64,000 nt of DNA from Acytostelium subglobosum LB1 (lineage: Eukaryota > Evosea > Eumycetozoa > Acytosteliales > Acytosteliaceae). Where the stretch lies: positions 744,001 to 808,000 of the forward strand of contig NW_012236526.1 in the NCBI RefSeq assembly GCF_000787575.1, read 5' to 3'. The first letter of the stretch is position 1. Each line of letters begins with the position of its first letter. A program made the position numbers and the translations under genes. The notes under the pieces were generated by a model, which was not told where the DNA came from, searched no databases, and worked only from the letters and a program-made list of their open reading frames with translations. This document shows, one piece after another, positions 24,301 through 36,520 of this stretch.

Positions 24301-25508
24301 CGGCCGTGAAGATCCAATTCAGTTCTCCGAGAGGCGTGCGACGACTGTTCAGATTGCCAGGCAACTTGTCCACCAGTTCGTGCGTGATGCCCAGCAGTAT
24401 TGAGTGTGAGCAGAACCACCGCAGCGCCATCTGAATGGGCGTTGTCAGGCATGCCGTGAACATGTCGGCCGGGAACTCGGCATTGGTGGGCAGTATCTCG
24501 TTGGCCGAGCATGCAGCCAGCAGTATGCTGTCCTTAAGGTGTGAGAATGCTGGTGGTTGTTGAGGTGGTTGCTGTTGCTGCTGCTGAAGGGGTGGCGCGC
24601 CAGAGGATGACGGTGATGTGCTGCCGTTGGCATTGGCGTTGGCGTTGATGAAACGCTCCATCTCCTTCTCGCGCTGCTCTGCAAACTGTTTGAACCAATT
24701 GATGACAAGTCCTGCAGCGTTACAATCAAATACATAGATGGACGGCGTTCCCATCCACGACTGCAGCTCGTAAATGGACAGCGGGATGTATTGAGTGTAG
24801 TTGCGATTGAACACCCAGAGCTCGCCGTTGTTTGTGGGACGCGGAACGCCGTGTCCGTTGAAGTGGAAGAGCACACGCTCGTCCTTGGCATTCCTGCGCA
24901 ATGATTGGCACAGCTTCTTGACATCCTCGATCGTTGGGTCGAGACACTGCTTGTATCTCGCCTTGGGCTGCCATTTCTCGTACTGCTCCTGCAGAGTCTT
25001 ACCAATGAGATCCAGTGCCTTTTGAGGTGGTTGTGAGCTGGCTGGATCGATCCAGCACTCAAGTCGCGCGCATGGATATGTCTTTATCACATCAGGTGGG
25101 GTCGACACCAATGTTCAAACAAAGTACCAATGCAACACTGACAGTCTTCATCTATTGGTTGTCAGTCAGTATCGTTTCGTTCTTTCATTGATTGATTGAT
25201 CGATCATGATGACCTACTCTTTCCCTCATACGCCATTTGGCAACAAGGGTTGTACGATGTTGATCTGGTGTTGCATTATCTTTATGTCTGTCCTCAGCAA
25301 AGTATGACTTTGACTTGTTCTGCTCACTCTTCTTCCTTATATGACCCTTGCCATGTGTATGTATATGTTGATGTTGTTGTTGTTGTTGAGGCTGTAGTTG
25401 TGGCTGTAGTTGTGGCTGTTGTTGTTGTTGTTGTGGATGTGATGAGTTTATTATATTACTTGTGCCTTTGATAGTGTTGCTGTTGCTACTGCCACTGTTG
25501 CTACTCAT
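21392..25508 (-). CDS. Raptor, TORC1 scaffold; apparent one-base frame break near the start
   Basis: TORC1 subunit that recruits substrates to TOR kinase. Exon 1 is 25508-25218 (donor GTAGGT), exon 2 is 25151-21392; about 1350 residues. Exon 1 has a Gln/His-rich segment, then ends in KWRMRER; exon 2 opens MKTVSVALVLCLNIGVD, the Raptor signature. Directly after it the frame shifts at a run of four G on the + strand (25098-25101): one base fewer would continue as PPDVIKTYPCARLECW, exactly the family sequence. Then follow the caspase-like domain (HFNGHGVPRPT, YVFDCNAAG), HEAT repeats, a Ser/Asn-rich linker and seven-blade WD40. A sequencing or assembly slip is the simplest reading because the rest is intact and conserved. 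Confidence 0.95.
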
Positions 25509-25887
25509 GTTAACAAGGTTGTTGTTTGTTTGAATGTTTGTCCTCTTGTCGTCTCTGTGCTGTGTTGTTCTTCTTTGTTGTATATCTATCTATATTTCTT
25601 TCTATTCTATCTATCTCTATGTACACATATATAATAATAATAATCAATCTAATTATAACAATAACTCATAGCACAAAGGAGATTCTCACTTTGAAACGAT
25701 TTTTGGAACATGAGCTGGCTCCAATCTTTGTTTGAAAATAGTCTGGGGTTTGAATGAGATGCACGCAAAACAAGATGACATCATTCTCCAACAAAGAGGT
25801 GGAGAAGACAAAGAGAGATATATATAGTATTATCTTTATCGATCGTAATTAATGAATGATTAGAGTGAGAGTGATATTGATGAATGA
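25509..25887. other. spacer between Raptor and GPI-PLD gene
   Basis: Raptor promoter side and 3' end of the phospholipase gene. It contains a TATCTATC/TTTC-rich run at 25580-25625 and AATAATAATAATAATC after it. No gene seen. Confidence 0.4.
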
Positions 25888-28643
25888 TTACAAGGAGAAG
25901 AAGATGTTGAGTGAACCACATTGCAGTCCCATTGATGAATCTCTGTCGGCACCAACGATTAGATCTTTCTTGCCATCGCTGTTGATGTCGGCCATGACCA
26001 TCTTGAATCCGAATCGGCTGTCCTTCTGCTTGTTGTTAAAGTATGAACCACCGTCGACAGTGGAGACCAAGCGGGAGGAGCCGTCCTTGGGACTGGTGTG
26101 CATCGATGTGCTGAGCTGGTACGTGTACACTGCGCCCGATCCCGTGTCCAGGTTGTCGGTCCACAGTGGCGCGCCAATGTAGAGTGAGGGCGACAATGGG
26201 CCCTTGGGGCCGCTAAAGTCAAAGAGGAAGCTGGCGCCAAAGCGGGAGAACATGGTGTCTCCGCCAATGTCCAGCAGCGAGGACACGTCGGCCATGCTGA
26301 CGGCGCCCGAGAGTGTGGTGAACTCGATTACGACGACCTGGCCGACTTGGGGCTCGGTTTCGGTGCCACGTGTGGGGAGTGCCACGACGAGGAGGGGCTC
26401 CTGCATGCCGAGGAAGGCGCCGTCCACAACATCAAAGTTGTAGCCGAGCTTGTCGTACTTGTAGTGACCAGTCAGCGTGAACTTGGGCACGACAGCAAAC
26501 TCGTTGTTGGCTCCAGATGTGAAACCGGTAATCTTACCCATGTCCATGTCGGTGCCGCTGGGGAAGTGGAATGTTGGGCTTCCAACCAGCAACATGCTGT
26601 TGCCGTTGGTGCTGTTGGTGACGGCGACGTGGTAGCCGAACCACTCAAAGTCGTTGGTACCGTTGACGATGTAGTCGCTGTTCTGCTCGACGGTCATGGC
26701 CCACTGGTTGGAGCGAGCGTCGGACGAGTAGAACACGGCGACCTTGCCGCGCTGGTCTCCGCCGCCGGCGGCGGTGGGCATGCCGAGGATGAGGTCGTCG
26801 TGGCCGTCGCCGTTGCAGTCACCGGTGAAGAGCATCTGACCGGCCTGGTCCTGGAAGTCGTCGCCAGAGATGATGAGTGGGGTGGCGGCAAGATGGTAGG
26901 TCTCGCCAGAGAGCTCACCGAGGTAGATGTACACCTTGCCCTGGTAGTTGAGCTCGGCGTTTCCACTGGATGGCGCGCCGACCACGAGGTCCAGAACGCC
27001 ATCAAGGTTGAAGTCGACAACTACGGTGCTCCAGCCGAAGCGGGCGTGTATCTCTGTGCCGCAGACCATTCCGTTGGCGACCTTGCTGATCTCAAACTCA
27101 CCAGAGTTGACAAACTGTGTGCTGTTCTTCTCGCCGAGGATGATGTAGTAGACACAACCAGTCTGCATGGCGCCAGGGGCTCCGTCGCCTGGTGCAGAGA
27201 CAACAATATCGTCGGCACCATCACCGTTCAAGTCGACGGCAACGAGCTCGCGACCAAAGTATGAGTAGGGGGTGTTGCTAAAGATGATGGAGAAGTTGGC
27301 CTCGACCTCGTGGGCACGGTCCACAGTGTGGAACTGGAAGTTGTCTTCGAGACCTAGCTCCTGCTGGAGCTCCTTAGCGTTTTGGAACTTGAAGGTGTAG
27401 CCACCGTTGCCGTTCTCATCGATGCTGACGTGGTCCATGGCGGCCATGGTCAGCTTGTCGGCGACGATCTGGTTCAGCTTCTGAGCCTGTGCCAGTTCCT
27501 CCAAGTGCTCAAAGTCGTGGACAACGTTTGGCGAGATGGAGCCGTTGATGGGGGCGGGGTCGATCAGACAGAAGTTACCAATGGTGTTGCCCTCCATCCA
27601 GCCCATGAGCACGGGCCAGCAGTAGCTGGTCCACACGGCCATGTCGTCGAGACCACCGTTGAAGTAGTCCTGGTAGTGGTCCACGAGGAAGGGCGACTTG
27701 CCTGCGATCTCGGGGTAGAGGAACTTGCCTCCGGTCTTCACACCCATGGCACCGGCAAACAGCTCCGAGTTACATTTGACGACGAGTGCGGTCTCGGTCA
27801 CCTTGGTGTAGTTCATCTGGAAGTAGATCTCCTTGACGTCGGCGACGGGCACGTACCACTCGTCTCTCAAGAAGTCCAAGTTGTAGTTGTAGGCCAGCAC
27901 AAACTCACCGCCTGCGTCGGCGTTGGAGTGTGCCACGTCGTAGGTTCCATTGAAGTCCTGACCGGCCATCGATGCGATCAGGCCATTCTTAATACCCTGG
28001 ATCGAGTGCCATGATATATCAGCCACCTGATGTGACATCACACCAAGCATAAACACAGCCAAACGCTGTCCATCCTCATTCCATGGCTTCTCATACTTCT
28101 TCAACAAGTACTCTGTGGCATTTCTCAAGAAGGGTGGCTATGTTGGGTAGAGACGAACACGTCAGATGTATTAATATCTTGAAAAGGTGTCGTTGACTTT
28201 CCGGACTACTTACCCAATGAGCTGCTTCAGACTCGTCGCCAAAGCCTCCACAGTTGTATCCCCAGTCCGGGAAGGCAGTGCCAGCTTGGAATGAGGCCAA
28301 GTTATTCAGGATCATCTGCGAGTATTGAGGATACTCTTTGGAAATAGGGAATGGATTGGTGGGGGCAAAGGGGGTTAGCCATATGCACACTCAACTTTGT
28401 GATTCGTGATGATCAAATCCAAATCAAAATCACCAAGTTGATCGGACAATGTGTGAGATGGGGGTGAGTGTGTGGTGCGAGCTTACCTTGGAAACTGGAG
28501 AAATTGTAGGCCCTTCTGCCTACTTCATTGTGAGTGGTCATTCCACAAGCATCTACTTGATTGCTTTGCAGCACTAGTCCGATGTTGGCCACTGTGATTG
28601 TCAGTGCAACAACCAACATCATCATCTGATGTTGTTGAACCAT
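25888..28643 (-). CDS. phosphatidylinositol-glycan-specific phospholipase D (GPLD1-like)
   Basis: Secreted enzyme that cleaves GPI anchors. Exons leftwards 28643-28487, 28335-28214, 28137-25888, in phase; 842 residues, against about 840 for mammalian GPLD1. Residues 1-35 look like a signal peptide ending near VDACG. The N-terminal third is a zinc-dependent phospholipase domain with His at CGMTTHNEVGRRA, AAHW, MLGVMSHQVADISWH and PFLVDHYQDYFNGG. The C-terminal half is a beta-propeller of FG-GAP repeats with calcium loops (DLNGDGADDIVVSAPG, DFNLDGVLDLVVGAP, DCNGDGHDDLILGMP, DINSDGKKDLIVGAD). Many N-x-S/T sites. The GAVGV-type catalytic details cannot be judged without alignment. Confidence 0.93.
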
Positions 28644-30388
28644 TCTATTGTTGTTTTTGTTGTTGCTGCTGTTGCTGCTTATTTATTATTATTATTATTT
28701 GTTGTTATTATTTACAGTACTATACTCATAATATATATATATAAATAGTAGTAATAGTAATAGTAGTAGGATATGATATGATAGAGATAATGGATAATTA
28801 TTAGTAAGGTGTATGTAAGATAGGAAGGATCAATGTATTATTGTTGTTGTTGATGTTGTTGTTGGTGTTTAGACCCAAGAATGATGTAGGTAGGTGTAAC
28901 AGGCATGGAAAAGTAGTTAAATACTGAAGAGAGAGAAGGAAGAGGTGATGATGGAGGGGTTGATCAACCCTCACACAAATGGAATGAAGTGTGTAAGAGT
29001 GTGTGTGTTGAAGTGTGTTGTGTGTGGTCGGTTTGAGTGTGAATGAGTGTGTAGGAGATGGAACGAATGGACGGATGTTTGATTGATGTGCTTGTTGCGA
29101 AGTACCAAACGAAGTGATCAATTTGGATTATGTTGTTGTTGTTGTTGTTTTATCACTATGACATGATAACTCTGCCTTTTGTGTGTTGCGATGAAGTATG
29201 ATAGATAGATACTAGTTTGATGTCAGAGACGACCATGGACCTATCCAAACACAGCAACCACAACAAGATACAACAATATACATATGTGATGGAACCGAAC
29301 GGATCTTAGATGAACATAGCTTCTAGAGGCAACGAACAAACAAATGTGTAGCATACGCAATATTGCTTCATTGCAACAACAGAACAACATAATGCACAAC
29401 CGCGAGTGAGGTGCACCATTGGGAACCAACAACCATACCATCATAACATAATGATGCAAAGAGTGTGTGCGTGTCAATTTCAAAAAGAGGAAATTTCCAA
29501 ATCTAGACTGATGGCGAGTGTCACCAATGTCAATACAAATATAAATATGTTATTACATACCAATGAATGAATGAATGCAATGAATGAAATGCAATGACTA
29601 TCTGTACAACTACAACTACAACTACTAGATTAAATACAATAAAAGTGATAAAGGGAGGGTAACAACGAGATTGATAGATAGTTGTTCAACTTTAATGTGT
29701 GTGGTCATTATGATTGCGGCTGATCGGATACATGATTTGCGTGTGACAGCCAACCACACTCCCACTCCTGGGTCACACATAATTAGGTTCCACAAGAAGA
29801 AAATTGGTGAGTCCAAGTACCACCTCTCTATCACTACCTTCAATACAAGTAGATAGATGGGACCGATCACCCCTAAAGCAAATAAGATTCTTTGCTGGTT
29901 TTGCTCTTTGGGCAGGCACTGGGGGGTTGAAGGAAGAAGTGGTGAGTCCTTGATCTAGGCCTAAGACGTTCGGGGACCACCAAAAAAGTTTTGTAAATAT
30001 CGAGTTGTGTTCCTCTCTTTAGGATCATTCCAACTCAATTTCACTTCCACTGCTGCGAAGAGATACACACACAACACCACTTAATGGGTAAATTGCATCA
30101 TCCATGGATAATTATCTCGTAAGAGCTAATATCTCTATTCCTATGCATACATATTCATTCATTCGTTCAGGTTTGACAAGACCACCTAATCTATTGTTAT
30201 TGGTGGATGGTATATATTTGTCAAAATTGTTGCCAATATTGTACTTGATTATATATAATAACAACGACAACATCCTGATAAATGGTCCAGGAATTAATCA
30301 TCAACTTTGATGGAGTTGCCACTAGATTGATTGATTGATTGAATGAATGATCCTATTTTGATTGGATCACTGTGGTGAATACACATAG

Positions 30389-30485
30389 GGGTGGTGGAAT
30401 GGTTCAGTTTGAAAGTCAAAAGGCAGGAGGAAGGAAGTGCGCTGGGATTGATTGAGGAGAGGATATTGATTCTCCGATTCCACCC
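30389..30485 (+). ncRNA. possible structured RNA, unassigned
   Basis: A 97-base block whose ends pair (GGTGGAAT at 30393-30400 with ATTCCACC at 30477-30484, 8 bp perfect) and whose 3' part has an inner stem GGAGAG/TTCTCC (30455-30460 with 30470-30475) directly beside the closing stem. Overall shape recalls a tRNA-like fold but there is no T-loop or anticodon arm, so it is not called as tRNA. Strand and transcription are guesses. Confidence 0.2.
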
Positions 30486-31504
30486 TTTAGTGATGATTAA
30501 GATGATGTGTTATTGATTGGATTAATTATACGTATAACAAAGTCATTGACTGACAAACTCTATAATGTTGTGCTTCATAATCTACATTTTTAATACACAA
30601 CAAAAATCTCGCACGAAACTGATTGAATTGCATCAGTTTGCATTCTTTTGATAATGATTTCCTCCATCCTTCCATTTTCAAAAGTGGATGATCATAACAA
30701 TAATGTTAGTTAGTGGTACCACTCAAATTGATTGGATTTATAATTATAATATTATTTATTCGGATCGCTTCACTATTTGCCATTAGAAGGGGGGTCTAAT
30801 CCTACTACAAAGATGAAGTCTTAAGAATGATTAGGCAATGTAGGTTGGGTGGTGAATATGACTTAAACCTCACTCGATCAGGAGAGGTCAGAGGTCAGGA
30901 GGTAGCATATAATGGTGTCTGGATTCTCTCCTCTCTCCTCCAGAGTGGGTATGGTAATAATAATCATATCCACTTCCAACACACTACAACTACTTACTCT
31001 TAATCTCCTTCTAATATTAATGAACGGAAAGGTATAGTATGGTATGGTATTCTCTGGCATGATGTGGAATGGTAGGGTATGGTATGGAAGGGTCCCATTC
31101 AGAGGGAACAAACTGATTAAGAATATTAAAGAGGTTACCAATGTGCCCTTCCCATATACTCATCGAATATTAAAATCAGTTGGTGATGGCGATCAGGAAG
31201 CCAATTCAACTTACATTGTTACTCTATCATTCCTTCAAATTCTCCTACTACATCCATACTTAATTATATATTATTTGTGAACAATTAATATAAATTATTT
31301 ATTCATTCATTCAAATACAATCATTCAATCAATCAATTAATCAATAAATCAAACATATCATTAATCACATGTGAACGTTCATGTAGCCAGGCTTGGACCA
31401 TTAACAAGAAATGAGCAATTCAACTGAAATGCAATCCTTTCGAAAGTATCCGATGCATCCTTTGAGAGCGAGTGTCAGACAGATGAACGTATTGCTCTGA
31501 CTAC

Positions 31505-31527
31505 TACACACACACACACACACACAC
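31505..31527. repeat. CA dinucleotide microsatellite
   Basis: About eleven CA/AC units inside the gene-poor region; a second shorter ACACACAC run follows at about 31540. Confidence 0.85.
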
Positions 31528-32031
31528 TTATAGACAAGATTGACACACACACATCTTAAGGGTTGTTGTGTAGTGTGTTGGTCAGTCTCATTCAAATGAT
31601 AGTGAACAACAACATCTTTGTTAACTAAAATAGGACCCAAAGATTGTTTCTTATGGACATCTGGTTTTCCCTCAAATGGCAAGAAGAGGACATGTTTGTA
31701 TCCAGATTGTGTCTGTCTTTACAACAACAAACACACACACTTTCACTACACCTTATATACTCGTACCTCGTAGACATTCAGGTCTGTCTCTCAGCTAAAG
31801 TGCCGCCACATTTCATGACTAGCCACGACCAATCTAAGGTTCCAAGCTTCCGAGGTTGCACTCTCCCACACACACAGACATGCCAAGTTCACCAAACACA
31901 GAGGTATAACTTGAAGATGGATGTCCAATGTTTATCATTTTAAATAGAGATATAGATAGAGATAGAGATAGTTAGTTGTGTTGTACATACATATATATAG
32001 AGATAGAAATTATATAGATAATATTTTTAAG

Positions 32032-32325
32032 ATGCCTTCTGGATGTAGTAAGATTGGACTGATAATCGTTGCGATTATCTTCCCTCCACTGGCTGCTTTG
32101 ATTGCAGTTGGTTGCTCAGGCCACTTCTGGCTCAACATTTTGTTGACAATCCTTGGTTGGATTCCAGGTCAGTATTAATTATCGGCTCATTATCAAACAT
32201 CAATATTAATATTAATCAATTCTCTATTCTATTCTATACTCTACTCCATTTTTACAACTTTTATAGGTGTTATCCATGCCTTGTACCTCATCCTGTCTCA
32301 CAAGCACTATGGTGGAAAACACTAG
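32032..32325 (+). CDS. PMP3/UPF0057 small membrane proteolipid
   Basis: Two-span plasma-membrane peptide of the Pmp3/RCI2 family, linked to membrane potential and salt stress in yeast and plants. Exons 32032-32167 and 32267-32325 (donor GTCAGT, acceptor ATAG, phase 1); 64 residues. Seen: IGLIIVAIIFPPLAALIAVGC (first span with the family's FPPL motif), then WLNILLTILGWIPGVIHALYLI (second span with the conserved LxxLGWIPGxIHA block). The intron falls within the GWIPG motif, whose Gly codon is split. Length is normal for the family. The first span carries Cys on both sides. Confidence 0.95.
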
Positions 32326-32615
32326 CAATAGTGCCTATTTATGGTCCCCTATTCTTCATCATTCCTTTCGTACAACTAAAGGAAAGCCAAGTTCATTCAA
32401 TAAACGACCTAAATGTATATAACTCTCCAATTGTGTCCATTCATGTTTATCTCCCTAATGAGAACTATCTTCTCATTTGATGACCACGAAGCAAATTCAA
32501 AGATTTGAGCATGTGACGTCTGTGTGACCAACATTGATCAATCTTTTGAAATCATTTATTCATTCATTCACTCAACTAGTTGTATTAAAACAAACATATA
32601 ATAATAGTAGTAATA

Positions 32616-34910
32616 ATGGAAGGAGATAAAGCAGTTGATAATAGTAGACATAGCTGGTTAGAGAAGGACAACTTTGATGTTGTCGTACTTGGTACAGGAT
32701 TCGTTGAGTCTGTACTTGCAGGGTATGTATATCAGTTTGATAGTTTGTCATTTTGATTGATTGATCAAAGTACTTACTGACTTGTTACTTCTTTGATTAC
32801 AATGCAGTGCATTGTCAAGAGTTGGAAAGGCAGTGTTACATCTTGATAAGAACACTTATTATGGAACGAATTGCAGCTCGTTCTCACTCAATCAATTGAA
32901 TGACATGTTGGTCAAGGCGTCAAATGGAGAGGAGAGCATCTTTACATTTGCAAAGGTGTATCAGCCACCACCTCCCCCTGCAGTTCCAGTGGAGGAGGAG
33001 GTTCCTCAGGTACGACCAACTACTCCTGTGGAGCCAGCATCATCTCAAACATCGCCAAAGGAGGCCACACCAGTACCTTCGACAACATCTGAGACCACAA
33101 CAGAGACAGAGACAGTGACAGTGACCACACAAGAGGTCACAGCTGATGCGACCAATCAATCGAATGAGGAGCAGACTGTACCAACTCCAACACCAACCCC
33201 AACTCCAACACCAGCAGCACCAAAGAAGAAGAAGGTTGATACTTCATTGTTTGGAGTTGGTAGACAGTTCATCATTGACTTGCTACCATCACTCCTATAC
33301 TCTAAGGGCCCACTAGTTCAGTTGTTGATCTCATCGGCAACATCAAAGTATCTCGACTTCAAGTGTCTCGATCAGAACTACATGTACATCAACAATACTC
33401 TTCAGCCAATACCCTCGACAAAGGGCTCGATCTTCAAGGACAGCACATTCTCACTGAAGGACAAGCGCATCATTATGAAGTTCATCGACGCCGTTAAGTC
33501 TTTGACAGAGGAGGGCGTTGACCAGGCACAGCGCATCGAAGAGCTGTCCAAGCAGCACGGTGGCAGCTTCCTCCAGTTTGTCAAGAGCTTCAACATGTCG
33601 GCGCAGGTCGAAGCCTTCATACTCTATGGCATCTCGCTGGTGCACCCACCCAACATGGCCGACGTCTCACTGGCCGAGGGCATCAAGTCGGTGCTTCTGT
33701 ACATTACATCACTACTGGTCTACGGACAGCTACCATTCTTGATCCCATACTATGGCTATGGAGACATTCCCCAGGCATTCTGTCGTCTCTGCGCAGTCTT
33801 TGGTGGCATCTATGTGTTGGATCGCAATGTCAAGCAGCTCAACGTCGACGCCGACAATCAGTACACCGGCATCGTATGCTCTGAGGACCAACCCATCAAG
33901 TCCACCTACTTTATAACTTCGCCCAAGTATCTCTCGAGCCTAATGCCAACTCAATCAAATGATATCAAGAAGGAGTTTGAGACAACTTCATAGTAAGTAC
34001 TTGTATTGATGTTATTGGTGGATGACCTTGAATGATGTCTAACAATGCCACCATAGCTCAAGATGTATCTGTATCACTGACAAGCGAATCATAAACTCAA
34101 TGGACTGCTCTTACATCACTATCCCACCCAACTCGATTGCTGGAAACAAGAGCACAGTCAATGTGTATCAGATGGAATCATTGTGCACAGCACGTGGATA
34201 CGTCTTGATTCACTTCACGACCATTCAATCAGGTGCCAACGCCGAAGAGGATTTGAAGGCAGTGGTCGAGACATTCGTACAGTTGTCTGGCGGCAATAGC
34301 GAGTTGCCAACCATTCAGTGGTGTGCCTATTTCAACCTTTCACTTGATCACGTGACCAGCTCGTTTGGTGCCTATGGCCAGGCGTTGCCCAAGAATGTGA
34401 TGCTCACCTCGGACTCTCCAGTCTCTGTCTCCATCGACTATGACCAGCAAATCAACGAAGCCAAGGCACTATTCGAGAAGATCTGTCCAGGACAGACCTT
34501 CTTGGAGCGTGTACCAGACTCTGAAGACATCGTTTGGGTATGTGTATCGGTTGTTATAACTCTTTTTGGTGTGATTACATAATCTAACTCTCTGCTAACA
34601 CACAATACTTGTATGATTGATATTGATTGATTGATTGATTAAACTGTAGAACTATGATGAACAAACTACAACAACAACATCAACAACAACAACTTCATCA
34701 ACAGAGACGACGGTAGTAGATGCTACAACATCAACAATAGAGACGATTGTTTCAGACAATGATGTTGGCTCAAGCCCAAGCGACACCACAACCAACACGA
34801 CCATCGTCGCCAACAACAATATCGACAACAGCGAGTCAACAAAGACCGCAGAGGGCAGCACTACACCTACTACTCCAATTAGTAATCCAAAAGAAGACAC
34901 CAATCAATGA
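32616..34910 (+). CDS. Rab escort protein (REP/CHM, GDI superfamily)
   Basis: Presents newly made Rab GTPases to geranylgeranyl transferase II. Exons 32616-32722, 32808-33992, 34057-34537, 34650-34910; all joins in phase; 677 residues. Seen: FDVVVLGTGFVESVLAGALSRVGKAVLHLDKNTYYG (GDI/REP N-terminal dinucleotide-fold motif), an inserted Pro/Thr/Glu-rich segment at ~80-165, then GRQFIIDLLPSLLYSKGPLVQLLISS, RIIMKFIDAVKSL, VEAFILYGISL, SLLVYGQLPFLIPYYGYGDIPQAFCRLCAVFGGIYVLDR. REP rather than GDI: the insert between the N-terminal motif and the RQFIIDL block is a REP trait, and there is an acidic Thr/Ser-rich tail in the last exon. The last exon is low complexity and could be alternatively used. 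Confidence 0.92.
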
Positions 34911-35720
34911 ATACAATAACAAAACAAAGTATCTTCATTATAACCCCATTGTCAACAATTCACAATTGTAATGGTGAACAACAACCCGTCCTTCTCCGAT
35001 CCACGATACCGATTCACACACACACCAAACTCAATTCATGTAGATTTTATAACTATGAAATACCTTTTATGGGCAATGAATGATTATTTAATGGATACCC
35101 CCCATCGTTACCCTGTTATGGATTACACTGGTGTGTGAGTGTTGCCCGTAAAGTGTGTATCTTCATTCATTCACACTAACAAATAAACACCACTACCACC
35201 TGTTCATCCACCTAGGTTCATTCAATAGTCCGACGGAGGGGGGAGGGCTGGTCACGAAGCTTCAATCCTTATTGGTCCAAGCATTGCGGACTGTGTGTGT
35301 TTGTTTGTTGTATGTGTGTGGTGAGGCTAGTCTTCACATGTCATCTCTTCATTCATTCATTCATTCATCCCATCCTATCGTGCAGCTCATCTTCATCGAT
35401 CCATCCATCCATACTCAGTCACCCCAAAGCTTCTTCTTTCATACATTACTAGTAGTAGGCATAGTTATATTTAAATATATATATATATAAACACACACAT
35501 TTGTTACTTATTTGGTAGTGGTCAAGTCGCATTATCCATATTAGTATATTATTATTTATAATTAATCAAGTTTAATAATAATTTCAATTCAATCACATTC
35601 GATAAACAACAATAATCGTCTACTACATCTACCTCTCACACCCCTTCAACTAGCTTCATTACTTCATTGATTACATATCCCCGTCAAAGACCCCCACTAA
35701 AAGACAACAGATAATACAAA
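34911..35720. other. spacer between REP gene and small mitochondrial-type gene
   Basis: 3' end of REP and promoter of the next gene. It contains ATTC runs at 35345-35368, a TATATATATA run near 35475-35490, and an imperfect stem AGTCCG/CGGACT at about 35227/35286. No gene seen. Confidence 0.4.
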
Positions 35721-36079
35721 ATGGTATAGTACCATCCATCCATGAATGATTGAGTGAGTGTCCATGATATACTAACATATCAATCAATTAATAGTGGTCA
35801 AGGTACATCACTAGAAGGACGATACAACTAGGTTCTTCATATCGAAGGACCTTTCCAAGTGGAGGATTCTATAGAACCACTGAGGAGATGGCCGGACAAA
35901 AGAAGAATGATCTTTCCGATGAGCAAGTGAATGAGATCATTAGAAACGCAGAGCACCAGAAGATGTTTGATGCAGAGCAACGTGTTGCCACCACGCCAGG
36001 TGATCAACAGACAAACATCCACAAGGCCAACAAGAAGATCAAGAAGATGGTGCCAAAGGATATTGAGAAGTTTGATTAA
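35721..36079 (+). CDS. small basic protein, probably mitochondrial; start codon alone in exon 1
   Basis: Exon 1 would be only the ATG at 35721-35723; the intron (35724-35794, GTATAG..ATAG with a CTAAC-like ATACTAACAT branch motif) joins it to exon 2, 35795-36079. The product is 95 residues: WSRYITRRTIQLGSSYRRTF (Arg/Ser/Thr-rich, no acid, like a mitochondrial presequence), FYRTTEEMAGQKKNDLSDEQ, then a Lys/Gln-rich helical part. If the first exon is not used, translation could start at ATG 35888, giving a 63-residue protein without the presequence. I do not recognise the family. The helical, charged second half recalls small mitochondrial ATPase-inhibitor-like proteins, but no motif proves this. 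Confidence 0.6.
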
Positions 36080-36520
36080 GTCCACAGACTTACACCCTAC
36101 CATCAGTCAATCAATCAAACAAGTCAAGATACCATTCGATATCAATCCCATCTATTTAACAACGTTGAAGAAAAGAAGAAAAGAACAAGTGAGACAAAAG
36201 AAGAACAAGAAGAATGAGGAGGAGAAGTAGTGGCCTCATGCCGGTTAGAGGCTAGCAAGACAGCCAGACGAGTCCGAGTTGAACGGTGGTACTTGGATTG
36301 TTGTAAATAATAATTATTGCCACATCTCATTTCCAGTCCCTATTATGTGAATGGATTGAGTGCCTGGCACACAGTGGAGTCGAGACTCAAGAGCAAGAAT
36401 GAGAGTACCAGGCATCATCATCCCCATCCATTCATTGTACATTCCTGTATAAAGCATACTAAATACACAAAGTTAATTACAATGTCCTTCAAACATTCGT
36501 TTGCTTGTTTGTTTGTTCGT
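36080..36520. other. convergent spacer before myosin heavy chain kinase
   Basis: Shared 3' region of two convergent genes; AAGAAGAAAAGAAC-type purine run at 36165-36225 on the + strand. No gene seen. Confidence 0.4.

Larger units (their letters stand above)
28644..32031. other. 3.4 kb gene-poor region
   Basis: Longest stretch without a convincing gene. It holds the phospholipase promoter (28644-28800, AT-rich), ATT/GTT-type trinucleotide runs, a GGTATGGTAT-rich patch at 31035-31085, a CA dinucleotide run at 31505-31527, and AGATAG runs before 32000. Open frames of 60-108 codons in it have no protein-like composition. Two small GC-richer islands stand out: 29890-29985 and 30389-30485 (the latter can fold). 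No tRNA or known spliceosomal RNA motif recognised. Confidence 0.5.

Noticed and set aside
26347-27264. 305-codon plus-strand frame opposite the phospholipase D gene
   Set aside because: Antisense shadow of the FG-GAP repeats. The sense frame has calcium-loop repeats and full family length.
28801-29121. 106-codon minus-strand frame in the gene-poor region
   Set aside because: His/Thr/Asn-rich, built on simple repeats, no start context and no family match.
35222-35295. tRNA-like block with AGTCCG/CGGACT ends about 65 bases apart
   Set aside because: No D arm, anticodon arm or T-loop sequence. Six paired bases at that distance are not compelling.
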